DNA from: Pseudomonas cuatrocienegasensis
Lineage (GTDB): Bacteria > Pseudomonadota > Gammaproteobacteria > Pseudomonadales > Pseudomonadaceae
DNA: 64,000 nt
Direction of reading: 5' to 3'
Assembly: GCF_900110925.1 (NCBI RefSeq)
Contig: NZ_FOFP01000005.1
Coordinates: forward strand, 68,581 to 132,580
The notes under the pieces are model-generated. The model worked only from the letters and a program-made list of their open reading frames with translations, was not told the origin of the DNA and did no database searches. Below are positions 18,075 through 26,789 of the stretch, piece by piece (position 1 is the stretch's first letter; each line of letters begins with the position of its first letter). The translations under genes and the position numbers were made by a program.

Positions 18075-20018
18075 ATGTCACTACTCAAACAATTGTTTCT
18101 GGCCATCTGTCTGTTCCTTGTGGTGGCCTTCACCGGCAGTTTCATCGTCGGCGTGGAAAGCTCGCGCGGACAGTTGATCGGCCAGCTGCGCTCCCATGCG
18201 CAGGACGCGGCCACGGCGCTTGGGCTGTCGATGACGCCACATGTCGACGACCCAGCCATGGTCGAACTGATGGTCAGCTCGATCTTCGACAGCGGCTACT
18301 TCGCCCGTATTCGCGTGCTGCGCATTCCGGGCGATGAGGTGATCGTCGAGCGCCAGGCCGAACGCGATAGCGATCAGGTACCACAATGGTTCGCCAAGCT
18401 GGTTGACCTGCAGCCCCAGGCGGGCGACGCACTGATCATGCGTGGCTGGGAGCAGGCAGCACGGGTCGAGGTGATCAGCCACCCGCAGTTCGCCCTGGCC
18501 AAACTATGGGACAGCGCCCTCGGCAGCCTGGCCTGGCTGCTGCTCTGCGGCCTGGTCAGCGCCGTACTCGGCGGCTGGCTGCTGCGCACTCAGTTGCGCC
18601 CCCTCGACAGCATGGTAGAGCAGGCCCAGGCAATCAGCCGTCGCGAGTTCCTGAGCCTACCCCGCGTGCCACGCACACCGGAGCTCAAGCGCGTCGTCAC
18701 GGCCATGAACCAGATGGTCGAGAAGTTACGCACCCTGTTCAACGAAGAAGCGGCGCGCAGCGAACAGTTGCGTGCCCAGGCCTATCAGGACAGCCTCACT
18801 GGCTTAGCCAACCGCCGCCTGTTCGACAGCCGGCTGGCCACTCAGCTCAGCGTGACGGAACACCATGCTGGCGGTTACCTTTTGCTACTGCGGGTCAACG
18901 ATCTGGCCGGGCTCAACCAGCGCCTGGGTGGACCCCATGCCGATGCACTGATCAGCGCAATTGGCGAACTGCTTACTCGCCTCCTGGACCGCCCGGAACG
19001 CCGCGGCTGGCTCGCGGCACGCAGCCGTGGCGGTGAATTCACTCTGCTCGCCCCCGACCTTGATCAGGACGACACCGATGGCCTTGCCCGCGAACTGCAC
19101 GAAGGTCTGGAAAGCCTGCGCCAGACCGGCGCCAGCGATTGCCAACCGGTCGCTCACATAGGCCTGACCGCCTTCCAACCCGGAGATGCCAGCCAGCAAG
19201 TGCTGGCCCGCGCCGACCAGGCCCTGGCACAAGCCCAGGGCAGCAGTAGACCCTGGGCGCGCCAGGACGCTACCGATCGCGCCGCCACGCCACCCGACCT
19301 ACACGACTGGCGTCAGTGGATAGACCAGGCCCTTATCCAAAACAAGATACGCCTCTACTTGCAGCCAGTGGTAGCCTGCGCCGACGGCGCCCGGCTGCTG
19401 CACCACAAGGTGCTGGCACGACTGATCGACCCGAGCGGCGAACCCATGACTGCAGGACGCTTCCTACCCTGGATCGAACGCCTGGGTTGGACTGCACGCT
19501 TCGACCTGGCCATGCTCGAGCACAGCCTCGCTCATCTAGCGCGCTACGGGCAGCCACTGGCGCTCAGCCTATCGGCCGCCAGCCTGCGTCAACCGCAGCT
19601 CGGCGTGCTCCTTGAACGACTGCGCCAACGCAACGATGTGGCGCCCTTGCTGACCCTAGAGATCGACGAACGCTACCTACCGCCCGCAGCAGAACTGCAG
19701 GCACTGAGCCAGGCGATACACGGCGTAGGCGTGAACCTGGGCCTGCAGCATTTCGGTGGACGCTTCAGCCTGATCGGCAACCTCACGCACCTGGGCCTGG
19801 CTTACCTGAAGATCGACGGCAGCTATATTCGCGCCATTGACCAGGAGAGTGACAAGCGCCTGTTTATCGAGGCGATCTACCGTGCGACCAACAGCATCGA
19901 TCTGCCGCTGATCGCCGAGATGGTGGAAACCGACGGCGAACTGGCCGTGCTCAAGACCCTGCATATCGACGGAGCCATGGGTCGGGTGGTGGGTGCACCA
20001 GCGCCTTGTCCGGACTAA
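18075..20018 (+). CDS. lapD: LapD-type c-di-GMP receptor (degenerate GGDEF-EAL)
   Basis: Inner-membrane receptor that binds c-di-GMP inside the cell and holds LapG in the periplasm. The 647 residues are arranged as transmembrane helix, LapD/MoxY periplasmic domain (about 25-150), second transmembrane helix (about 152-175), HAMP, degenerate GGDEF (RGGEF at residues 318-322) and degenerate EAL (KVL at 445-447). Both signature losses match P. fluorescens LapD, so it should neither make nor break c-di-GMP but bind it in the EAL domain. Ribosome site AGGAG precedes the ATG. Cotranscribed with lapG; ends at a strong bidirectional terminator. Confidence 0.95.
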   Translation: MSLLKQLFLAICLFLVVAFTGSFIVGVESSRGQLIGQLRSHAQDAATALGLSMTPHVDDPAMVELMVSSIFDSGYFARIRVLRIPGDEVIVERQAERDSDQVPQWFAKLVDLQPQAGDALIMRGWEQAARVEVISHPQFALAKLWDSALGSLAWLLLCGLVSAVLGGWLLRTQLRPLDSMVEQAQAISRREFLSLPRVPRTPELKRVVTAMNQMVEKLRTLFNEEAARSEQLRAQAYQDSLTGLANRRLFDSRLATQLSVTEHHAGGYLLLLRVNDLAGLNQRLGGPHADALISAIGELLTRLLDRPERRGWLAARSRGGEFTLLAPDLDQDDTDGLARELHEGLESLRQTGASDCQPVAHIGLTAFQPGDASQQVLARADQALAQAQGSSRPWARQDATDRAATPPDLHDWRQWIDQALIQNKIRLYLQPVVACADGARLLHHKVLARLIDPSGEPMTAGRFLPWIERLGWTARFDLAMLEHSLAHLARYGQPLALSLSAASLRQPQLGVLLERLRQRNDVAPLLTLEIDERYLPPAAELQALSQAIHGVGVNLGLQHFGGRFSLIGNLTHLGLAYLKIDGSYIRAIDQESDKRLFIEAIYRATNSIDLPLIAEMVETDGELAVLKTLHIDGAMGRVVGAPAPCPD

Positions 20019-20051
20019 TCGTCTACCAAACGGATTGATTTGCCCGCACAG

Positions 20052-20088
20052 TAAAACGCCTGCCCGTTTGACACGGGCAGGCGTTTTA
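20052..20088. terminator. bidirectional intrinsic terminator between lapD and the adhesin gene
   Basis: A perfect stem AAAACGCCTGCCCG with its complement, 7-base loop TTTGACA, flanked by T/A tracts on both sides (outer T-A pair included). It lies between the convergent ends of lapD and the adhesin gene and would end both transcripts. Confidence 0.93.
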
Positions 20089-20122
20089 AAGCACGCGCTA
20101 CGACTGATCAGGCTTACCGAGG

Positions 20123-23100
20123 TTAAACGGTATCCACCTGCAGCGTGCCATCACCCAGCATGCCGTTGATGATGCCCGCCGTATCCTGGCCAGCCGAGAC
20201 AATTCCATTGCCGGCCACGCCCAGGTAATGCTGCGACAGGTCCACGCCTACCAACTCGATGGACTGGCTAGGCGCTCCGACACCACCTGGGCTCACGTTA
20301 ATCAGGGTATTGCCCCCAGTGATTTGGAATGACAGGTAGTCATCCAGCGAGCCTGCATCAGCCTGTTCACCCGAAAGCAGATCACGCAAGTCAAGAGTGT
20401 CACCCTCCGCCAGGCTGAAATCGAATATCTTGTCAGTTCCACCGTGTCCTGCCAGCCACTGGAAGGTATCCGCCCCGCCCCCACCGTAAAGGTCGTCATT
20501 GCCTGCACCACCGATCAACAGGTCATCACCGGCCAGACCGCGCAGGGTATCGTTGCCGCCCAGGCCGATAAGCACATCGTCGTTTTCCCCACCGAGCAAG
20601 GTGTTAGCACTATTGGTGCCGGTGAGCACCTGCGGCGCGGTGGCCTCACCTTCAGCGACATTGATGGTCAGTTGTGCACTGTCCAAATCGCCATCCTGAT
20701 CACGCAGGGTGTAGGTAAAGCGCTCCTGTTCAACACCCGTAACGCCTGCAGCAGCGGTATACACATAGCCGCCCGCAGCGTTGATGCTGAAAACCCCGCC
20801 TAGGGCAGTGGTGAACTCGACACCAACATCCCCGACCAAATGGTCGTTCCCATCATGACTGACCGAATAGAGCGTGGCGTTATCGTGCAGGTTGTCCCGC
20901 GCGCCCAGCGGATCAAGGCTGGCAGCGTCATTGTTAGCCTCAAACAGAAGGTTGCCGGCGACCTGATTGGTTGCCCTGAGGGTCGCATCATTAACCTCAA
21001 CGTTGTCGATAACTAGGCCGCTCGTGGCCTTGTCGTCGTAATCGTCGACGGTCACAAAAGCAATCGTGTACAGGCCGGCCACCCAGCTACTGGGCAGGGT
21101 AAAACTAAAGGTATTCACCCCACTTTGCCGACTGAACCCGGCGCCGTCGCTATTACCCAGCACATCGTTAGCACTGCGCAGCACGAACAGCTGTGAATCG
21201 ACCCCATTGCTGATATAGAACGCTCCAATGTCGTCGTGGTCCTCACTCTGCACCTCATTGGTGACGAAGTTCCATTGGAAGCTGACCTTGTCTTCGGGGC
21301 TGAGCAGTGCCGTGGTTTTCAGGGCACCACCCTCAATGGCCAGATTTTTACTGGCACTGTCCTCGTAATCACGCAACGCCGCTGTCAGGCTGCCGCCATC
21401 CATACCCAAAAACTTCTCGATCGAGCTGGCGTTAGCAGCGCTGCCATCGGTCCGCAGCAGCGCTGAGTGCAGACCGTCAATAACCAAACTCCCGTTGGCG
21501 CTCTGGCCTTGTACATGTCCCAGAGCTTGCCAACCCACCAGACCGAGCTCAAAGTTACCCGCCACGCTGCTGGACTGCTCGACATAAGCCTTGTTGTCGA
21601 ATGCAACCGGCCCCATGTCCTGGACGTTGATCACCAGATCGGCCGTCGAACTGTCACCATCGGTATCGGTAATGGTGTAGCTGAAGCGGTCTTCTGCATC
21701 CGTGCTGAGATCGCGCGGAGCAACGTAGGTGTATGAACCGTCGCTGGCAATTACCAGCGTGCCGCCCAGCTCGGTAATCAAGGGACCACTGTTGCCCGCC
21801 GCAGCAATGGACACAGTGACCAGTGCGCCCAGCGAGTTGGTGTAACTCACGCTGGTCACACTGACCGGACCGTCATTACCTGACGCGTCGGCACCCTGCG
21901 GCCCATCGTCAAGGATCACGTTGCCGGTCAGGGGACGGGGCACAGTTTCGCTCAGAGTCTCGGCCAGTTCGTTGGGATCCTGCACGACGATGACGCTATC
22001 GCCGGCATTGCCCACTTTGGTCAATTCCTTCTCGGCTTTTCCGCCCTGTGGGATCTGGATGCCGACGGTGATTACATCGATACCATTGGCATCGACAAAG
22101 TCTTGCCAGCCAGCAGGTGCTTCATAGCCTGCGGGATAGGGCTCACCGTCCGAAAGGAAGTACACGCGGTTGGCATAGCCATCGAGCTCCTTGTTGAGTA
22201 GGTCAGCCTCCAGTTCGCTGCGCGCCAGACTCAGGGCATCGAGGTAGTGGGTATTGCCACCTGCTCTCATGCTATTGATCGCCGCTTGCGCCTCAACGGG
22301 ATCAGAGCCTTCATAGGTCAGCTTAGTCACCGAATCAAAGTCGATCACTTTAAAGTTCAGCGGTACACCCAAGGCCACGTAGCTATTGATCAGGTTGACC
22401 AGCGACGCCTTGGCCGCATCCAGACGCGTCCCGCCCGCGTCAGTGCCGACCAACTTGCTCATGCTGGCGGAGGAGTCAAGCACCAGGGTCAGGCTGACTG
22501 GCGGTTGTCCGCTTTCACTGGTGCTGGCGTAGTTGTCGCGCGCCACGGGCACGCTGTCCGCGATACCGATGGTCAGCTTGGCGCTCGATGTATCACCATC
22601 GGTATCGATGATGGTGTAAGTGAAGACATCCTCGGTGTTGCTACTCACATTAGCCGGCCCCTGATAGCTGTAGCTGCCATCACTGGCAATCGTCAGGGTA
22701 CCGCCGAGCTGAGTCAGCAAGGGGCCACTGCTGCCGCCCTCAGGAATAGTGACGGTTACCAGCTCACCTGCGGCATTGGTGTAGCTAATCGTAATCACAC
22801 TAACCGGACCATCGGCCCCAGCAACGTCGACGCCGTCAACACCGACATCGTCGATCACATTGCCGGTCACGGTCTGCGGCACGGTCTCGACCAGAGTTGC
22901 CGAAAGATCATTCGGATCCTGTACGACGATCACGCTGTCGCCGGTATTACCCACTTTCCCCAGTTCATTCTCAGCTTTCCCGCCCGGCGGAATCTGGATG
23001 CCGACCGCGATCACATCGATACCGTTGGCATCAACGAACTCTTGCCAGCCAGCAGGTGCTCCGTTGCCTGACGGATAGGGCTCACCGTCAGAGAGGAAGT

Positions 23101-26100
23101 ACATGCGATTGGAATAGCCATCGAGCTCCGGGTTGAGCAGATCAGCTTGCAGCTCGTCGCGCGCCAGGTTCAGGGCGTCGAGGTAATGGGTATCGCCACC
23201 CGCTCTCATGCCATTAATTGCCGCTTGCGCCGCAACAGGGTCAGAGCCCTCGTAGGCCAGCTTGGTGGTCGAATCAAAGTCGATCACTTTGAAGTTCAGC
23301 GGCACACCCAGGGCCACGTAACTATTGATCAAGTTGACCAGCGCCGCCTTGGCGGCATCCAGCCGCGTGCCGCCAGTGCTGACCAGTTGGCTCATGCTGG
23401 CGGAGGAATCAAGCACCAAGGTCAGGTTGACTGGCGCCGGGCGCCCTTCACTGACCTGAGCCTGGTTGTCCTTGGCCGTGGGTACGTCATCAATGATGGT
23501 CACATCCAACTGCCCGGTTGCACGGTCGCCATCACGGTCGGTAACAATGATGGCGAACTGCTCGGGCAGGCTGTTTTCACCATCAGCAGTAGGGTGCTGC
23601 GAGTCGGTTTGCAGGGTGTAACTGTAGCTCACACTGCCACCGCTGCTGTCACCGACGAAGCCGGTGATCGCCAGCACCCCAGCCGGGCTGTCGATCAGCA
23701 GCGGGGTGTCGACACTGGCAGCTTGCAACTGGGCGAAACTGAACGCCGGACTGCCGCCGATGCTGATGGACTGGATGCCATCGGCCGCCTCGATACTGAA
23801 GCTTCCGGTTTGCGTCAACGCAGCACTGTCCGGCGCAGAGCCATTGGCCAGGTGCTGCTCGTCGACGAGCACCTCACCGCCCTCCACATTCAGATTGCCC
23901 AGGCTGACGCCGTTGTTGCTGCCGTTAATGGTGAAGGTCAGGAACGCTGTGGAAGTATCGCCGTCTGCATCACGCATCGTATATTGCAGGCGCTGGCTGA
24001 CGGTTTGCCCATCGCTCAGGCCAATGGTCTCAGGGGCGTCACTGTCCAAGGTGAAGCTGTACTCGCCGGTTACCGGGTCCAGCTCAAGGACACCATACTT
24101 GGCAAGCTCGGTCATCGCCGCGCCATTAACCGAGGTATTCCAGGTGACGAACGCCTTGCCGCCGTCGGCGCCCGCCTGGTCGTTGTCCAACACATTGCCA
24201 CTGGCGACGCTAACAGCGCTACCCTCCGTCAAGGTTGCGGCTGCATCGTCGATCGCCACAGGACCATCATCTCTAAAGACAATGGCCGCGCCGATATCGA
24301 CGCTATCGACGGCTACATCGCCATCGCCATCGGTGACCGTAATCACCGCCTGAACCTTGCCCACCAGACTCACTGCATCGTCATCGCCGGGGTGCTGCAG
24401 GGCAACGTACTGCACAACGCTAAGCGTTCCATCAGCACCAAGGCTGATAGCAAAAGCCGCATTACCAGCCTGAGCGCCATCAGCGATGCGCCCGACCACT
24501 AGACCATCTTCCAGGTTCAGCACAATTTCAGCGCCATCACTGGTCTTCAGCCCCGAGTCGGTACCATCGCCACCGATCACCGAGAGACTGACAAGGCTCG
24601 TTGCGCCCTCATCATCCTGCCCTACCGTACTGGCAGAAGTATCCACCACCGCCCCTGCACTTTGGGCGTAGCCGGCAGTAGCCAAACCGCTGGCGACATT
24701 GGCGACAGCGCTGAACAAAGCGGCCACAGCCGGATTGTTGGTATCGTCGCTACCGCTCTGCAGGCCTGCACTTTCGTCATGCACTACACGGCCGGTCTCA
24801 TTGAGACGGATGACCGCAGTGGGGCCATCATCCTGGAAACGAATCGCCTGACCGATATCGACACGACTTACTGCGCTATCACCATCACCGTCGGTCACCG
24901 TCAGCACGGCATCCACCAGCCCGGACAGGTCAATCGCCTCATCATTGCTCGCGGCGTCGGGGTGCTGCAGCGAGGCATACTGCACCACGCTCACCACCCC
25001 TGTATTGGGATCGATGGCCACGGCGAAAACTGCTTGTCCCTCACCGTCGCGGCCGACGACCAGGCCACTCTCCAGGCTCAACGAAATCGAACCACCGTCC
25101 GTCGTTGCCAAGTCGCTCGACCCTTCGCCCAGCGCCAGGCTGAACAGCGCCGTAGCGCCCTGCTCATCGGCACCAATGCGGAAATCGGCATCCACTGCGG
25201 GCCCGGCGCTCGTGGCATAACCAAGCATATCGGACGCGACAGCAGTAACTCCGGCAAAAACAGCTAGCGGCCCGCTGACGTCATCGCTATCCGCCTGCAG
25301 CCCGGCACTTTCATCGAGTACCAGTGTGCCACCTTGCTGAGCAAGAGAAAGCAAGGCGCTGGGACCATCGTCATTGATCGCGATGCTCAGCGGCACGGTG
25401 GCCGAGACATCGTTATCGAGATCAAACACTCGCACGCTGAACGGATCGAACACCTGATCATCGGCGCCAATCACGTTAGGGTTGCTGTGTTCGAGGCTGT
25501 TATCGCCCAGGGTGTAAGTCCAATTACCGTCGGCGTCGAAGGTAAGGGTGCCGTACACCCCCTGAACCACGCCGCCGCCCAGCACATTGACCCAGACACC
25601 ACTGGCGTCCAGCACCTCGATGCGGCCAATCCCATCAGGCGCGTCGATAAGCAGCGCACCCTGGGTCGACTCTGCAAGGCTTTCAGGGTTGCTACCAGGC
25701 TGGCCACCGCCTGCAGGCCCACCATTGAGCGCGGCTTCATCCACGACGCCGAGACCGGTGATTACCAGGCCAACGCCATTATCGACCACCGGGGGCAGGT
25801 CAGGGGTGTCCTCGTCCAGACCGGCGATCTCGCCATCAGGAAACTCAGGTGCACCCAGTAACCCTTCTGTCGGAAAACCGATTTCAGGCTCGAGCGCTCC
25901 ACCTACGGCATCGAGCAGAACAAAGCTATTACCGCCACCGACCCCACCAACACTACTTCCGGCCCCAGGGCCTGCAGCGGTGGCTTCACCTTCCAGAGTC
26001 GGATCGAGGCCAGCTTCGATAGCCGCCTGCAGCCGCTGCACATCGGTCAGCTGCGCCTCGCTGGGGGGAGCAGGTGTCTCGCTGGTGGGGGTGACAGCGG

Positions 26101-26332
26101 ACTCATTACCCGCAGCTAATTGTTGTGTGCTCAGAGGCAGGCTGCTATCGCGCCCCAGGGTTAGTTCCTGGCCATTGGTCAGGGCGATGGCTACGGCACC
26201 CGATACGCCTGTGACCAGTTGCTCACCTGCGAATACTCGATCACCTTCCAGTAGGGCCCGCCGCGTTCCATCGCTCGCTACCGCGAACACTTCGCCGACA
26301 ACCTGACTGACGACACCTATCAAAGTAGCCAT
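20123..26332 (-). CDS. LapA-type RTX adhesin with retention module and two VWA domains
   Basis: A 2069-residue type I secreted biofilm adhesin. Start at ATG 26332 (MATLIGVVSQVVGEV), preceded by AAGGA; the frame extends to 26404 without homology. Residues 1-121 are the retention module that plugs the LapE pore; TAAG at 118-121 is the expected LapG cleavage site. Then come a Gly/Ser linker, VCBS-like and two T1SS-143-type repeats (about 330-750, each with DGDGD and FxDDGP motifs), two near-identical units of VWA (MIDAS DSSAS near residues 974 and 1285) plus VCBS domain, a carbohydrate-binding-like segment, RTX nonapeptide calcium repeats (about 1909-1960: GGENDDVLIGLGGNDTL) and a C-terminal secretion signal. 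It is much smaller than LapA of P. fluorescens (about 5000). Transcribed convergent to lapD and divergent from lapE. Confidence 0.94.
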   Translation of the reverse strand: MATLIGVVSQVVGEVFAVASDGTRRALLEGDRVFAGEQLVTGVSGAVAIALTNGQELTLGRDSSLPLSTQQLAAGNESAVTPTSETPAPPSEAQLTDVQRLQAAIEAGLDPTLEGEATAAGPGAGSSVGGVGGGNSFVLLDAVGGALEPEIGFPTEGLLGAPEFPDGEIAGLDEDTPDLPPVVDNGVGLVITGLGVVDEAALNGGPAGGGQPGSNPESLAESTQGALLIDAPDGIGRIEVLDASGVWVNVLGGGVVQGVYGTLTFDADGNWTYTLGDNSLEHSNPNVIGADDQVFDPFSVRVFDLDNDVSATVPLSIAINDDGPSALLSLAQQGGTLVLDESAGLQADSDDVSGPLAVFAGVTAVASDMLGYATSAGPAVDADFRIGADEQGATALFSLALGEGSSDLATTDGGSISLSLESGLVVGRDGEGQAVFAVAIDPNTGVVSVVQYASLQHPDAASNDEAIDLSGLVDAVLTVTDGDGDSAVSRVDIGQAIRFQDDGPTAVIRLNETGRVVHDESAGLQSGSDDTNNPAVAALFSAVANVASGLATAGYAQSAGAVVDTSASTVGQDDEGATSLVSLSVIGGDGTDSGLKTSDGAEIVLNLEDGLVVGRIADGAQAGNAAFAISLGADGTLSVVQYVALQHPGDDDAVSLVGKVQAVITVTDGDGDVAVDSVDIGAAIVFRDDGPVAIDDAAATLTEGSAVSVASGNVLDNDQAGADGGKAFVTWNTSVNGAAMTELAKYGVLELDPVTGEYSFTLDSDAPETIGLSDGQTVSQRLQYTMRDADGDTSTAFLTFTINGSNNGVSLGNLNVEGGEVLVDEQHLANGSAPDSAALTQTGSFSIEAADGIQSISIGGSPAFSFAQLQAASVDTPLLIDSPAGVLAITGFVGDSSGGSVSYSYTLQTDSQHPTADGENSLPEQFAIIVTDRDGDRATGQLDVTIIDDVPTAKDNQAQVSEGRPAPVNLTLVLDSSASMSQLVSTGGTRLDAAKAALVNLINSYVALGVPLNFKVIDFDSTTKLAYEGSDPVAAQAAINGMRAGGDTHYLDALNLARDELQADLLNPELDGYSNRMYFLSDGEPYPSGNGAPAGWQEFVDANGIDVIAVGIQIPPGGKAENELGKVGNTGDSVIVVQDPNDLSATLVETVPQTVTGNVIDDVGVDGVDVAGADGPVSVITISYTNAAGELVTVTIPEGGSSGPLLTQLGGTLTIASDGSYSYQGPANVSSNTEDVFTYTIIDTDGDTSSAKLTIGIADSVPVARDNYASTSESGQPPVSLTLVLDSSASMSKLVGTDAGGTRLDAAKASLVNLINSYVALGVPLNFKVIDFDSVTKLTYEGSDPVEAQAAINSMRAGGNTHYLDALSLARSELEADLLNKELDGYANRVYFLSDGEPYPAGYEAPAGWQDFVDANGIDVITVGIQIPQGGKAEKELTKVGNAGDSVIVVQDPNELAETLSETVPRPLTGNVILDDGPQGADASGNDGPVSVTSVSYTNSLGALVTVSIAAAGNSGPLITELGGTLVIASDGSYTYVAPRDLSTDAEDRFSYTITDTDGDSSTADLVINVQDMGPVAFDNKAYVEQSSSVAGNFELGLVGWQALGHVQGQSANGSLVIDGLHSALLRTDGSAANASSIEKFLGMDGGSLTAALRDYEDSASKNLAIEGGALKTTALLSPEDKVSFQWNFVTNEVQSEDHDDIGAFYISNGVDSQLFVLRSANDVLGNSDGAGFSRQSGVNTFSFTLPSSWVAGLYTIAFVTVDDYDDKATSGLVIDNVEVNDATLRATNQVAGNLLFEANNDAASLDPLGARDNLHDNATLYSVSHDGNDHLVGDVGVEFTTALGGVFSINAAGGYVYTAAAGVTGVEQERFTYTLRDQDGDLDSAQLTINVAEGEATAPQVLTGTNSANTLLGGENDDVLIGLGGNDTLRGLAGDDLLIGGAGNDDLYGGGGADTFQWLAGHGGTDKIFDFSLAEGDTLDLRDLLSGEQADAGSLDDYLSFQITGGNTLINVSPGGVGAPSQSIELVGVDLSQHYLGVAGNGIVSAGQDTAGIINGMLGDGTLQVDTV

Positions 26333-26462
26333 GATTCCTTCCCTCACTGCCCCTGCCGACGCTGCCGACATCTGCCTGAAAAGACCGAAAAGCACCTTCC
26401 ACAACGCCGGGCATAATCCAGTGCAGTTGAGTGAGAAGCAACGGTGCGCATGCTTTGAAAAA

Positions 26463-26474
26463 ATGACGCGTCAT
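26463..26474. promoter_or_regulatory. perfect 12-bp palindrome upstream of the adhesin gene
   Basis: ATGACGCGTCAT, 131 bases before the adhesin start. Half of it is repeated nearby in looser form (ATGTCGCACAT). It could bind a dimeric regulator; which one is unknown. Confidence 0.35.
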
Positions 26475-26610
26475 AAAAATGTCGCACATTTATCCCCGTC
26501 CAAACTCAACAACCAACCCCGTCCCAGCTCGTGTCAAGCCCTTTGTAGCCTTTAAATTTTATGACCCGGTCTTAAATCAAACCCAAGAAAACGGGAATAT
26601 ATTGAAAAAC

Positions 26611-26630
26611 ATTGTGTTGTTTTTCACAAT
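26611..26630. promoter_or_regulatory. inverted repeat ATTGTG-N8-CACAAT
   Basis: Perfect 6-base arms around an 8-base T-rich spacer, in the centre of the AT-rich region between the divergent adhesin and lapE genes. Reads as a dimeric protein site; spacing and sequence differ from Vfr/CRP sites (TGTGA-N6-TCACA). Confidence 0.4.
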
Positions 26631-26741
26631 TTGCATAAGATTTTTTTGGCATATGATATATGAAGAATTGTTCCAAGGCTCTATAGGAAATATTCGTAAG
26701 CTGCGCCTTTAGAAAGGCTGACTGCTTCGAAAGAAGAAAAA

Positions 26742-26755
26742 GTCAATTAATTGGC
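26742..26755 (+). promoter_or_regulatory. candidate FleQ box upstream of lapE
   Basis: GTCAATTAATTGGC matches the FleQ recognition pattern GTCANTAAATTGAC at most positions and is a palindrome except for one base. It is 34 bases before the lapE start. FleQ is the c-di-GMP-responsive regulator of lap genes in P. putida and P. fluorescens, so the location is meaningful; binding is inferred. Confidence 0.5.
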
Positions 26756-26789
26756 GACACGAAACACTACAAAAAGGAGATTTCATTCC

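Larger units (their letters stand above)
26333..26789. other. AT-rich divergent regulatory region between the adhesin gene and lapEBC
   Basis: A 457-base non-coding region, markedly AT-rich from about 26560 to 26760, unlike the surrounding DNA. It holds the promoters of both the adhesin gene and lapE. Three dyads stand out: ATGACGCGTCAT (26463-26474), ATTGTG-N8-CACAAT (26611-26630) and a FleQ-like site (26742-26755). The short frames in it have no homology or coding character. Confidence 0.75.

Noticed and set aside
22080-23450. Internal repeats of the adhesin gene as a possible CRISPR or satellite array
   Set aside because: Repeats are about 930 bases apart, in frame, and encode VWA domains.
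23147-24502. Open frame opposite the adhesin gene (451 codons)
   Set aside because: Antisense of repeat-coding DNA; no domain.
26333-26480. Sigma-54 promoter for the adhesin gene
   Set aside because: No GG-N10-GC pair with acceptable flanks found in the right place.
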